A DNA stretch of 64,000 nucleotides from Lotus japonicus (lineage: Eukaryota; Streptophyta; Magnoliopsida; Fabales; Fabaceae), in contig NC_080045.1 of the NCBI RefSeq assembly GCF_012489685.1, forward strand, positions 10,565,648 through 10,629,647, read 5' to 3'. How positions within the stretch are numbered: position 1 is the stretch's first letter; every line of letters starts with the position of its first letter. The notes beneath the pieces were generated by a model that had not been told where the DNA came from, made no database searches, and was given only the letters and a program-made list of their open reading frames with translations. The position numbers and the translations under genes are program-made. Of the stretch, positions 32,401-43,204 are shown one piece after another.

Positions 32401-35400
32401 CACAAAAAAATTAAGTCATAAATTGAATAATATACTAATATATCATATAAATAAAGTTCAAAATAATCAAAGATCCAAGTCATAAGAAGAAAAATAGTCT
32501 CACAAAGTTCAAGTTCAACCTAAAATTCATAACTCAGAAGTCAGAACAATGAAAGTGGCAAGACAAGTTGAAGTCGTGAAACAGAGGAACAACAAAACAG
32601 GGGCAGCAGCAATCGTGAAACAGAGGAGCAGGAACAGGAAATAACTTTGTGAAACAGAGGCAAGGCAACGTGAAACAGAGAAGGTGAAAGAACTCAAAGA
32701 AGGCAAAACAGAGGCTGCGTTCACGTGAAACAGAGAAGGTGAAAGGGCTGTGTTCTGAATTCTGAAATTGAACGTGAAAGAAAGCATCACGATTTAGGGT
32801 TTTTTTATGAAATTAAATGCCCCATTCCCTAATTTCTAGGAAAAGCAAGTGAAACGACATTCTGTAACCATTTAAAAAAAAACAGAAAAAATCATTTAAA
32901 ATCTCAAACCGGGTCGCAGGATCCGACTAATTTCAAGTCGTTTTGTATCGTGCGATTCAGCCAGGGATACGATTCCTACGATACGGGTGTGATACAGGTG
33001 ATACAGGGCGCGATACGAACACAAAAAGATACGTTCATGGGATACGCATCGTTGGGGTTAATTCCGTATCGTATCGTGCGATACGCAGAAAATTTTGGTG
33101 GTCAAAATTCTTTTACCCCTAAAAATAGGTTCAGTGAGTGCATGTAATGGTATTTCCACATTACATGATCACGCTAATGCTTCTAAGTGTTTCCCAGCTC
33201 CCGAAAATTAAAAAAGAAATGAGCAAAGATAAATGCAAACAATGGCTTAACAATAAAGATAGGATTTCTAACAGGAAGCTTTATACCTCGGGGCATATCC
33301 ATGCATTCCCAGCCCCTCGAATTTCACCACCATCTACAAGACACGCCCTAATTCCATATAAATCAGCAACCTGAAGTAGCAGAGTAAGTGTTACAATAAC
33401 ATAACATCACAGTTTTGCAATGTGTCACTACTTTGACCCATCCAACGATAAAATGTTGTTCTTGTCAGCAAACTTACACAGTTATCAGTGTTGAAAGTGA
33501 AATTGGCAGATACATAAGAAAATGGAACGCGATCAAATGCTGCCAGCGCACCAGCCTCCTTACTTGCAGAAACTGCTTCAGATGATACAGATGCAGCGGT
33601 GTCAATTGGTAAATAAGAGAACGTCCTAGAAACCATTCCAGTTCCTACAAAGACAGGAGCATCAAGCGGGCCTTGACAATTGAATAGAGCAGTTACTGAT
33701 CCAGCTAGCTGCAATCAACATGTATAAAGAAAAAAAAAGTTCAAAACCCTACATTTTCACTCTTATTAAGTCATAAATAGCTTGGTAAAGTTGAGACTTG
33801 AGAGTGAGAATAATGAGAGACACTGAATGAATACACACAATTTATATTAAGAGACATAAATACATAATTTATAGATATCATAATAACATACAGTTAACCC
33901 TATTTACATTATTTCCAACACTTCATTTCAAACTGGAGCATAAAATCATGTGCGTCAACCTTGTTACATATATAACTAATTCTAGGACCTTTCGAAGTTA
34001 TAGAATGCTTAGTCTATATATTGAAATGTTGTATCCAGTTTCAAATTATTCAGAAAAAATATTCAGGGTTTACTCAAGCTAGTTCTAGTTTGATTTAACT
34101 TTAAAGCATTAAAGTTAATGAACTTGACATAAGAAATGTACCGGAAATAAGAGCGGTCTCATCTTAAAAGTTCTCATCAAAGCATTCACTTCGACCGCTG
34201 GAACCTGGAAATTTAATCATACAAAATATTGAAGGACGGATGAATAGAACCCCAACTATCTATCAACAAATTGAAGATATGAATAAGCAAAATGGACTCA
34301 TTTAAAGAATCTTGCTAACTAGACTGAGACTGTACCACATTTTCTCATTGAAGCCACAAAAGCATTATTAAGAGCATTTTTTTCCCAGAAGAACAGATTA
34401 GACCATGTTTACTTGACATAGCATGGCCCTTTCAGCTCAGTTTTCAACTGTAACATATATCTAATGTTAGATATCTTGTAATAAGTAGGATATTTTTCAT
34501 TTATAAGTAGGTTCTTAGGTAACCTAATCATGTAAATAGGGAAATAGGATATTTCTATGATATTTTGAATTTATTGTGCCTTTCTGGTGCCGTATTATAT
34601 TTAATGATCCAGGTTGTGTAGTTTAGACACACGGATCAAGTCTAATATTGTCTCTCGGTTTCTTCTAATTTTACATCTACAATGCAACTTAGACCCATGA
34701 AAACGTTCCTACTATCTTTCATGAATTGAATTCATGTGTGACAAAGACTCAGAATATAATATGTTATGTGTAGATTCAACCTGTCTGTGTAATATAGAAA
34801 TGATAAACAGCAGACAGTCTCCCATAAAAATTAAGGAGAATTGATGAATGTAATTAAGGTGACTGATCTTACCTTATTATGATACTTGACTAGTATAAAT
34901 AAGGAAGGGAATTTAAAAAAAAAAACAGGGAAATAAACAGAAAATAAATAAGAAATGACTGCATAAAATATCTCTAAACTAGATAAGAAATTTGAACAGT
35001 ATGGGATATGAAGGACTTCATTTATGTTCTATAGGAAATATAAGTTTTCTAATTTCTAAACTAAAAAATATTAGAAATTTTGCAGCAAGTGGTCAAGAGT
35101 AATCACTCTTAATAATTAAATTTAAATTAATTTTCTTTAACATATACTGGGCCTATGCTGAATCCATGCTTTCAACTCAAAGGGTATGTATTAGGAGTAT
35201 ATCAAACAATAGCCTAAGTTTTTTACATATAGTTAACTCTTGACAACAATCACATTCGGAAAGAAAACTAGTACGAATGCAGATTACAGGAGAATTTTAA
35301 AATCACAAGAGTAAATTCTTGTGAACTTCAAAGTATGACAATCCTTGCATAGCTGATCCCAAGCCCAGGTAAAGGAGGAGGTTTGTGTTAGGGCTTTGGC

Positions 35401-35528
35401 AGCCAACGTAAAACTAGCCAATATGTTTAATATGGATTCAAATTATGACTTCTTCAAAGTTAGAGCAACCTAATGACCTGAATCAACTCTGAAAAATTAT
35501 ATGTGATCAAGCTTCTCTCTCTCTCTGC

Positions 35529-35594
<66 letters not shown>

Positions 35595-38500
35595 AGTACC
35601 TGACACATAAGATGAAACTCTCCTTCTTCAGGATTAATGCCGAAGTCTCCTGATGCTTCAAGAGGAACACTGCCAAACCAGCCATTTGCATTGTGTAAAA
35701 ATATTCTTTGCCCACGAAAACATAAACTCACTGATATTTTCTGCAACATAAAAGATAGATCACAGGGGGTAAAAACCATAATTTAGTTTCACGTTCATCT
35801 ACATGAACAAACACTGTTTCACGTTCTCTAATCATGCCTTTCATTAGCGGGCAAAACACAAAGATCGACTGCCATTTTATCTGTGAGAATGTTCTTCCTG
35901 GAGAAATAGTAATGTCATTTATGAATTCTAATGACCAGCTAGCAGATATTCTTACTAAGTCACTCTGATAGCCAAGGATAGTATATATTTGTCACACACT
36001 TGATTGATGCATCTTGTATTTGCAACAGCTTGGACTGTTGAGATTTCCTTATATATTAAGATTTATGTATTTATGTATTCGATTGGGTATTCATGTAGAT
36101 TAAGAATCAATTGTAATCATCTCATCTTCATCTCATCTAATCCCTAAAATTAAGGAATTCAGCTTATATTGATGTATCATAATTTCAAATGGCTCATAGC
36201 TCATCTCTCAAACATTGACATTTATCAAGTTCATTTTCTTAAGTATTAGTAATACCAATTAGCAAAGATGAGTATATTTAATTTTCGAAATAGAAAGCTA
36301 TCATACAAAATGAGAAGTAACAAAAGTTATTGCTAAATTCTAAAATAACAAAAAATTATAAAAAAGAACCACATCAAAAACAATTTAAAATTAAAATTTT
36401 CAATCCAAAGGTGTAAGAATGAACCCCTAAAACCCTTACATTTTTTTGGCCCCAACAAATCTTTATGGATTCCCCATCAATGCAACACACCAAACAAGAA
36501 AGGGCAATTACTCATACAAATTTTGTCACTTCCTTCCTAGCTTCCACAAATTCTTATCCAAAAAGGATGAAGAGAAAGGGTATTACTATTATTTTTAGCT
36601 TTGCAAACGCACTTAACTCATAAACACCACTTCAAATATTTCATATTTACTATTTCAGGATGGATAAGGGATAAAGGGACCTAATGTACAATAGTTAATC
36701 ACTCATGTATCACCTAGCTGATATTTTTACTAAACCTCTTTCTCCTGCACGTTTTGAGGTTCTAAGGGACAAACTCAATGTGTTTGAGAAATTTCTTTCT
36801 CAACCACCTTGAGTTTGAGGGGGCCTATTAGAGTATAAGGCAGTTATGCTTTGGATAAACTCAATGTTTGTTATGAGTCTGTTATAATTAGTTGCTGTTA
36901 GTAGCTAACTCTGGTTAGCCAGCTGTCAACTCTAGTTAGTTCAGTTAGAACTATGGTTAGTCTAGATAACTTGCTTAGCAAGCTACTCTCTCAAGTATAA
37001 ATACTGAGAATCACTCTTGTAACCTTTACCTTTGATTCAATGATAATTTCTATTCAGTTTTTCAGTTTCTGTTTAGGTTCTCAACAATGGTTGAGTTGCC
37101 TTTCAAAAGATACCAAGCCTAACCTTTCTCTTTTAATACGCTCAACTGCTAAAGAAGGGATACCAAATATATGGAAAATGAAACTTCAAGTGTCAAAGAG
37201 GAGAGTATAGGAAGACATACAGAAAAACATGATGGCGCATCCAATAGTTGAAAATCCAACCCTGTCACATCAAGCTGTCCATGAAAATTTGGAAAAGTTT
37301 CCCCCTTTGACATGCACAAGTGGACCTAAATATAGGGTCACAATATAATACAAAGGTGAAGTTATATATGTCAAGAAAAATTTAGGATCAAGCCAACATA
37401 ACTATAACAGAGTGTCATGAAACAGAGTTAACATGCAATCTAGAAATTCCACAAACTGTATTAGAGTATTACGCAATACAATCTAGAGTATGCCGAAGCT
37501 GCTACCTCTACTTGACAGTTGGTTAGTTAGTTAGTTACTAAACCCCCTAACTGTTGCAACTGATGTATTAGAGGACAATATTCTCGGTTTTCTTTTTTCT
37601 CTGAAAGTTAATAACCTTCGCCAAAATTGAATAATATAAGTAATAAGAAAGGATCCAGGCTTGCTGTCAACTTTGCCTTGGAGAGCAAGTCTTTAATATC
37701 CTTTCCTTGATAACATAAGTAATAATGTTACTTTGAGTTTCACCCTTCTTTTTGCCTTGTCCAATCACAAGCCACTTCTGAAATCCTCCTTTGAGGCAAT
37801 GTTGGAAATGGTGGGCTTTATTCATTTTATGGGAAGACATCTATCTAGCACTGTGATTCAACAGTTTAGTATGACACTGAATGAGGCTGATCACTCAGTT
37901 TTTTATAGTCACTAAGCCGCTGGGTGTATTTACTTGATTGTGTAAGTGGATGGCACTGTTATCACAGAAAATTGTCACCATAGAACCACACAAGTAAAGC
38001 AACACTTTTGACATCACTTCAAACAAAAGACCTTTCTCAGAGGAAGATGTTATGGACGTTTTAGAGGAGACAGGATGGTTAAATGTCAGCCAGTTGACAT
38101 TCCTATGGATCCCAATGCCAAACTTATGCCAGCTCAAGGGGAGCCACTCCCAAATCCAGAGAAATATAAGAGATTAGTTGGGAAATTGAATTACAACACT
38201 GTCACACATCCAGATTTACATAAAGTACCATGCAACACAACCAAAAACCATTCACAAGTACCATGCTTACCAAATATACATAAAGTAAATGTGACGTTTG
38301 TTCTTTAACATCAAATGTCAGAAATACTGTTTTTAAGTTGAACAAAAAGCAATCTGCCTGAACAATCAAATACAACAGAAAAGCAAAGGAACTTTAGTTA
38401 GAGAAACACCTCGCCACTAGCCCTCCCTTTAGACCACGTAATTGGAATTTCTAAGATCCTTTCAAACAGCTGCACAGAACCCAAGCCAGACAAACTACAT

Positions 38501-41500
38501 AAACAATCTGTCGAACTTGATGGCAAAGCAGGAAATACTGGAACTTCCAATTACTGTATACCTTACCGGGACAAAAAGATTGTCAACTTTTAAATTAGCA
38601 TGCCAATTCTGCTCAAGAGTATCAACAAAAATATTAGCAGACAACCAGCCCCCATCTTCAGATATAATATCCGATCTCCAAGTATTACAATTTCCACTAA
38701 GATGCACATGTATGCGACTATAGTGATTTTGGAACTTTACATGCCCATTTACATTCTCCATCTCCCTGAAAGTAAGAGTAAAAACCGCTAATTCATCAGA
38801 CCATCATTTATTGTGTAAGATTTGTGGTTTACAATAGAAAAGCATCTTTTAACTATTTACAAGCAGTAGAACTTCATCTCCCAAACAAATGTATAATCAA
38901 TAATCTAAAACATTTTTATTAAAAATCATTATCTTCTCCATTTATCCCACAAAACTTAGATTAAGAACTATTCACAGAAAATATTAAAATATACTACATC
39001 AGTGAAGTGATTCCAATTAAGATACAAGACAGACATTACCAGATAAACTAGTTTACTGTACCAACATAATAAGTTAAAACAGGGAATTTTATAATGTTAT
39101 GCCAAATCCAGGTAAAATATTTTACAGTAAGACTAAGAGTAAACCCAGCCACAGTTGCCATTTCAAGACTGAAAAACAGAACTAAGACATTCAGTAACAT
39201 TGAGCAACTAAACACCCATTTTAATTCACCCCAAAGATACAATAAGTGACGTCACGTCGTCCTCGAACGTAAGTGAGCATCAATTAAACCCTCAAACTCA
39301 ATGATGGAAAGTGAAATTGAAATTATCCTTTCTGCTTTATTGAAAAAGGAAAATTATCCTTGAAATAAGTGTTTAATCTTTTAGAAGCTGAAATCAAATT
39401 GTACCCAAGGATTCAAGAAAGAAATGTTTTTCGTATGTTAGAGTTACAGTAGCTCATAAGTCAGGTTCAAGAAGGTTTACTCCTTTAACAAACTATAAAA
39501 GAACTACACTATCATTGTACATTAAAGTATTGTACAGTTAGGGTAGTTATTGAACAGTTAGGTTAGTTATTGGTTGAAGTTTCCTAAGCTGCAAACTTCC
39601 CCTACTTTTAAATGTGGTTGTACTTGTACTCCTCAGATCAAATGAATCAAGAAAATCAGTGAAAATTTTGTTTCCTTCACTTTTAGTTTCTTCACCTGCT
39701 CTCTAGATAGATTCTTATCATGATACCAAAAGCTTGACCTAGATCCCCAACCATGGACTCAGAATTACCGCCACCACACCCGTCTGCACTGCCACATGCA
39801 ATGGCTTACCCACTGCCGGTAACGGAGTTCTACTGCCGGAAAACCCTAATCTGTTGAGGTCACGACCTATGCAGAGTTTATATCTATGGCCACTATGATT
39901 CCATATCCGGCTAAGCTACTAAAGTTTCTTCTTCAAAGACAATAACCTTCTTGCATGTCATCTCTGAAATTGGACAACCAGAACTTCAACAAACTTCAAC
40001 ATTTTTCCCTCACTCAGTTTCATCTACCTACTCTCTAGATTCTTATCATCCTAAAACAATTCAGTCGCAAGTAACATAGTATGAGTGTATGACAGAAAAT
40101 CCAACCTTATGCTGTGCTGAGAAAGTGAAATGTGAACCCTAATTACTTGATAAACATAAATGTTAAGAACTTAAGATTTTACAATAGCATATTATTAGCT
40201 CAATTTAGCATACTATTTAAAAAAGTGAACTATAATCTGTTCAATGTCCTAAAGTTTTAGAAAAGAACCTATCTACATATGTAAATATTATTGAAATCGT
40301 AAGCTGCAGGAGAAGGGTGTCCAACCACTTCATCTACTGAGTGATACCGATTCAGAATTAAATGATAAGATGGGGTCTAACCTAACTTCCCTGTCACCAT
40401 ATGCAAGTAGCATCACCGTTGCACCTCTGAAATGAACAGAATCCAATGTTACAGGAAGCATCTTATTAATGCCTTCAGACTGCACAAAATCAACCCCATC
40501 AACATGTTCTGCTACAAGATCTTCAACTTTCAGACCCACATCCAACTTCAACTTTTCAATGGGACCAGAAAGAAAGGAAGATATCAGCTGCTCAAAATTT
40601 CTTAAAGAGGAGGTTAAGCCAAATTTCTCAATCAAGGGCTCAAATGGAATTTTAAAATCAGCTGCCAATCGAGGCTTAGGCTTCACAAAATCAAAATCTT
40701 CAGATGTTAAACCTGGTTGGCCCCCAGAAAAATCTTCATCCTCAAAATGATTGTCTTCAACAGGAGGTACCAACTCTTCATTTTTCTCTGTACTACTATT
40801 ACCATTGGCAGGTTCTGCAACTTCCTCACTGGATTGCAAATTTTCAAGTTCACTCTCTCTTGTCTGTAAAGTAGGATCAGAGACAAATTTGCCATAACCT
40901 GAATGAGCTCTGTCATTTTCATTTACCAAGGAGGGCCAGATTCTCATATCTCTAATTTGTGCAGCAATTTGGTTATCATCACTTCTATTTTCATCACCAA
41001 CCGTAACAGAATTTGCATTTTTGTCAAACTCACTTTTCACCACATGCATGTCATGATTCATAAAATGAAAACATTGAGAAGGTGATGCAGGCTCTCCAAA
41101 CTTTCCATTTGATTGATCATCAAAGTATGTGCGAGCTGCTGAAGCACTACGATCAAATATTCTTTTTTTCATAGCAACACCAGATGCATAGATGTCACTC
41201 CCATTAGCTTTCCTCTTAAATTTGTGTCTCTTACGCCCTGATATTACTCTGGACCAAAATCGAAGTCCAGAAACAGGAAATCTCACTCCAAATGATTTTT
41301 CCAAATAGGAATGTTTCACATCATAATCAACACCTGTGTCCATAAACCGATGATCATGCTTCCCACCATTCGTGCAGAAAAAGGGTGTGGTATCAGTTAA
41401 CTCGGCTGAACAACTTTCGACCTCCTTTAAACCCTCACCTCCGGATGGACAACAACTCCGCTCAGAAACAAAGAAACCCGCCTCAGCAGCTTCCCGAGCT

Positions 41501-42318
41501 TCATCATCCCTTGCTCTTTCCCACCGCCCAACACCTTCCTCTCGCGCAAGCCTCCGCGTTCTAGTACGATGATCTATCCCTTCCTCAGTCGAATAGTGCC
41601 TCTCTCTGCCGCCTTCATTGAACGGTATCCCCAACCAAGTATAATCCTTCTTCTGCACAACCAAAACACTCGGATTCGACAAAACCGCATCAATCACCAA
41701 CTTCCCCGTCCTCAAACTCGCGAAAGGCCTAAGACGAAGCTTAACCGTAGGAACCTCCCCACACGAAAACTCCTCCTTATGCGGCCCAAACGAGCAGGAC
41801 TCCAACGTAATACTCAACGGCGAGACTCGTCGAACCTTACCAAACACAAGGTCACGCTGAATATACTCACTAATTGCTTCACAAGCAGAAGGCAGCAAAT
41901 TGGTTTCAACATAACCCTTAACCTTATTCTGACCATACCACACTAACATGCAAACTCCACACAAAACAGCAGTGTAAACAGAAGCCCTTATCAAAAGAAG
42001 ACCCTCTTTCCACAAAGGGGTCAAATAACTAACCAAAGCCTCTCTTGTAAAAATGGGTTCCTTTTCCTTTGCACATTTTAACCTCGACCCACTTCTCAAA
42101 ATTTGGTCTTTCCTCAAGAATTCTACATTTTGGCCAGAAAAATGCGAAAACCGTAACGCTTGGCTTACCAGACGACAACGTTTTGTGCTGCAACTGCAAA
42201 AAAGACCCTTTTTTTGCAACCTTCTTTTCTGGAAATGAAAAGGGTTGTTCCTGTTGGTTTCGAAAGAAGCATGAAGCTTAGTCCCGAAAAAAGTGGAGTG
42301 GTTTTTCAGGCTCGTCAT
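19513..42318 (-). CDS. TIC236: TIC236, TamB/DUF490-family chloroplast import protein
   Basis: One minus-strand gene with 23 coding exons, all GT-AG and all in phase, encoding about 2181 residues; the Arabidopsis protein At2g25660 (EMB2410) is close to this length. The first 80 or so residues are basic and Ser-rich, fitting a chloroplast transit peptide. A single membrane helix lies at about 107-127. The long middle region is rich in beta strands, and the C-terminal few hundred residues form the DUF490/TamB domain, ending S-A-T-S-Q-D. TIC236 is anchored in the inner envelope and spans the intermembrane space to touch TOC75, linking the outer and inner import channels. It is a plastid relative of bacterial TamB. 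Long conserved blocks leave no reasonable alternative. The introns, not the exons, hold all recognised transposon material, so the gene looks functional. About 10 residues that I recall between exons 13 and 14 in Arabidopsis were not found. Confidence 0.95.
20864..20898 (-). repeat. duplicated tail of TIC236 exon 21 inside intron 21
   Basis: These 35 bases repeat 22102-22136, with about two mismatches. They cover the last codons of exon 21 (VEQDALSPAE against VEQDALSPTE) and the start of its donor site. The two copies are separated by about 1.2 kb of unrelated, LTR-like sequence. Confidence 0.8.
20900..22101. mobile_element. retroelement-like insertion in TIC236 intron 21
   Basis: The insert starts AACATTGTTAGTTAG and its far end carries the inverted match TAACAATGTT. 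It has LTR-like stretches with TATA boxes (TATAAATAAG near 20972 and TATAAAAGCC near 21724) and TTAGTTAG-rich sequence, as in copia LTRs. No coding domain is preserved. The class is not certain. It is flanked by the duplicated exon 21 tail. Confidence 0.4.
23085..23300 (+). pseudogene. Ty1/copia reverse transcriptase fragment in intron 19
   Basis: The plus-strand translation gives a copia RT pattern. AAMKHQPLYQLYI is followed by NAFLHGD, then EEIYQELSQGFVAQ, then VCKLPKSLDGLKQLP. These correspond to the well-known (H/L)-x-Q-x-D-V-K-x-A-F-L-x-G, E-E-x-Y-x-x-Q-P-x-G-F and C-x-L-x-K-x-L-Y-G-L-K-Q-x-P blocks. Stops and a frame change are present. It is inverted relative to TIC236. Confidence 0.7.
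23392..23435. repeat. (GT)n microsatellite in intron 19
   Basis: About 21 GT units, read as (CA)n in the TIC236 transcript. Confidence 0.95.
25500..25860. other. unassigned insertion-like sequence in TIC236 intron 15
   Basis: A purine-rich, GC-richer stretch sits within AT-rich intron sequence. Its composition suggests inserted retroelement material, but no domain or terminal repeat was recognised. Confidence 0.3.
26755..27080 (+). mobile_element. TRIM element with two LTRs, PBS and PPT
   Basis: Two related short LTRs occur in direct order: the left ends ...CCAAATTCTAAGA near 26868 and the right spans about 26961-27080, ending ...CTGAATTCTAAGA. Between them, TGGTATCAGA (26870) matches an initiator-tRNA-Met primer-binding site directly after the left LTR. 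A GTGAGGAGGAGTG purine tract (about 26949) stands directly before the right LTR. There is no coding sequence. This is the arrangement of a terminal-repeat retrotransposon in miniature. It lies in TIC236 intron 14, opposite to the gene. The LTRs differ at many sites, so the insertion is old. Confidence 0.65.
28801..29130. other. unassigned GC-richer block in TIC236 intron 13
   Basis: This block stands out from the AT-rich intron by base composition. No frame in it matches TIC236 or a transposon domain that I know. It may be an inserted element fragment. Confidence 0.3.
30400..30462 (-). repeat. dispersed repeat copy in intron 12
   Basis: In complement this block reads GTTTAGTTTAGACACACG... 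and CTCTCGGTTTCTCCTAATTT. It matches 34614-34675 on the plus strand with few differences. The two copies therefore form a distant inverted pair inside the TIC236 primary transcript. The shared end may be that of an LTR. Confidence 0.6.
32315..33110. mobile_element. candidate DNA element with CGTATCG subterminal motifs
   Basis: Both flanks of this block are crowded with CGTATCG/CGATACG and close variants: 32325-32400 has at least five, 32940-33085 has about ten, in both orientations. The interior (32570-32760) holds five or so copies of GTGAAACAGAG in direct repeat. Clustered short motifs in the subterminal regions are typical of transposase-binding arrays in hAT and CACTA elements. No transposase and no clean terminal inverted repeat were seen. 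It lies in TIC236 intron 8. Confidence 0.5.
34440..34800 (+). repeat. LTR-like repeat in TIC236 intron 5
   Basis: AT-rich LTR-like sequence contains the second copy (34614-34675) of the dispersed repeat seen inverted at 30400-30462. No coding sequence was seen. Confidence 0.4.
35511..35594. repeat. compound CT/GT/GA microsatellite at a splice donor
   Basis: (CT)n at 35513-35526, then about 20 units of GT (35530-35571), then (GA)n to 35594. In the TIC236 transcript this reads (CU)n(CA)n(GA)n and begins five bases after the exon 5 donor (GT at 35599-35598). Confidence 0.95.
35820..36180 (+). pseudogene. Ty1/copia RNase H end and partial LTR
   Basis: Around 35855-35970 the plus-strand translation matches the last part of copia pol: an I-D-C-H-F block, then N-S-N-D-Q-L-A-D-I-L-T-K-S-L before a stop. 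TGTTGAGATTTCC near 36037 looks like the start of the 3' LTR, which then fades. It lies in TIC236 intron 4, inverted relative to the gene. Confidence 0.6.
36690..37086 (+). pseudogene. second copia 3' end: pol C terminus, PPT and LTR
   Basis: The translation near 36712-36810 reads LADIFTKPLSPARFEVLRDKL, cut here by sequence ends, which is the last block of copia pol. A GAGGGGGCC polypurine tract (about 36817) precedes an LTR-like block from about 36826 to 37086. That block has a TATA box (TATAAATACTG, near 36997) and ends TCAACA. The family differs from the 35820 remnant. It lies in intron 4 of TIC236. Confidence 0.6.
37735..38216 (+). pseudogene. copia reverse transcriptase remnant in intron 3
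   Basis: Broken frames give the copia RT and connection pattern: an E-A-D-H-S-V-F-Y block, then a Y-L-I-V-x-V-D-x-x-V-I-T block (the catalytic YVDD region is altered to VDG). These are followed by DIPMDPNAKLMPAQGEPL and YKRLVGKLNYNTVTHPD. Several stops and frame changes are present. The piece is inverted relative to TIC236. Confidence 0.7.
39515..40060 (+). mobile_element. copia LTR end and gag start remnant in intron 1
   Basis: An LTR-like tract (TTAGTTATT-rich, about 39530-39720) is followed by a degenerate primer-binding-like site (ATGATACCAAAAGC, 39720) and an ATG-led proline-rich start (MDSELPPPHPSA near 39752). That is the order of a copia 5' end. The frame breaks soon after. It is the same orientation as the other copia pieces. 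Confidence 0.45.
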
Positions 42319-42560
42319 CGTTGTGCGGTGTCAAGAAACGGTGGTTTTGAAGAAGCATCGAAATGGTGAATGGAGAATTCGGAGGCGGTTGTTGTTGAAT
42401 TGAAATCAGAGAAATTGAAGAGTTTGTGAGAAGAAGAAGAAGAAGAAGAAGAAGATGAAGAATGAGATTTGTGAATGTGTTGGTTTTGGGTGTGGGACTC
42501 TCTCTCTGGTTGCTTGTGAATGTTTTGGCTGTATTTCGAGGCGGGACGGATATGTCACTG
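42319..42560 (-). promoter_or_regulatory. TIC236 5' untranslated region and core promoter
   Basis: The minus-strand leader contains a pyrimidine-rich (CTT)n tract at 42429-42458. It also holds an upstream ATG at 42358-42356 that opens a 27-codon frame ending at 42278, so it overlaps the main ATG at 42318 in another frame. The transcription start is not fixed. Unaltered promoter sequence is at most about 60-100 bases before the MITE at 42616. Confidence 0.5.
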
Positions 42561-42615
42561 TAACTCACAAATCACGGCCATGGAGGAATCCTTCATTATT
42601 TCATTTTATTTTATT

Positions 42616-43146
42616 GGCTAAAAAACATTTTTAGCACATGATGTTTTAAGTTTGTGCAAATTCTGCCCCTACTCTATTTTTGTCGACGTTTCTACCCTCA
42701 TGTTTTCAAACAGTGCATCGTCTACCCCTCCGTCAGTCGAACTTTCTCATGAGAGGTTCCTGAGTGGATTAGAGAGATGAAGAGGAGTATATGAAATTGA
42801 TGATAATCAAGGAAATGATATAAATTAAATTTGCTTGATGTATATATCAATTATGTATTTAACTGAACTGATTAAATGCATGTTTTGCTACTTACAGGTC
42901 TTGAGTTTGAATCTCCCATGCCCCCTTTTTCCAATTTCACTTGTAATTTCCACGTGGCAGGTCCAAAAAATATTTATAAAAAAAAAACCAAATCAGTTCA
43001 TTCCGTTAGTTTTTTAACGTTTGACTGGCGGAGGGGTAGACAGTGCACTGTTTGAAAACATGAGGGGTAGAAACGTCGACAGAAATAGAGTAGGGGCAGA
43101 ATTTGCACAAACTTGAAACATCAGGGGCCAAAAGTGCTTTTTAGCC
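42616..43146. mobile_element. MULE-type MITE with 9-bp TSD upstream of TIC236
   Basis: Inverted arms of about 125 bases (42616-42741 and 43021-43146) share GGCTAAAAA ends and long identical blocks such as GTTTGTGCAAATTCTGCCCC. TATTTTATT occurs exactly outside both ends (42607-42615 and 43147-43155), the 9-bp target duplication of Mutator-like elements. The interior has no coding capacity. It lies about 300 bases upstream of the TIC236 start codon. Confidence 0.88.
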
Positions 43147-43204
43147 TATTTTATTTTACCAGGCTATTTCACAAATTAAAAAAGGCTTAAATATATTTGA
43201 GGTT

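Larger units (their letters stand above)
19513..42318 (-). other. TIC236: TIC236 exon map
   Basis: Exons in transcript order: E1 42318-40382, E2 38765-38567, E3 38469-38410, E4 37325-37221, E5 35740-35600, E6 34204-34142, E7 33708-33478, E8 33370-33287, E9 32084-31927, E10 31794-31272, E11 30986-30816, E12 30664-30605, E13 30012-29890, E14 28556-28281, E15 26037-25972, E16 25442-25311, E17 25224-24403, E18 24327-24047, E19 23889-23630, E20 22678-22437, E21 22296-22105, E22 20789-20517, E23 19659-19513 (stop TGA at 19513-19515). Most junctions are phase 0. E1/E2, E9/E10, E18/E19 and E19/E20 split codons and still join in frame. Borders were placed by reading donor and acceptor sites against the family's conserved order. 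Confidence 0.85.

Noticed and set aside
35507..35779. Separate short proteins ending in SLSLSHTHTHT repeats
   Set aside because: These are TIC236 exon 5 read through into its intron microsatellite; the real exon ends at 35600.
41569..41946. Plus-strand frame opposite TIC236 exon 1
   Set aside because: It is a shadow of the conserved minus-strand coding exon.
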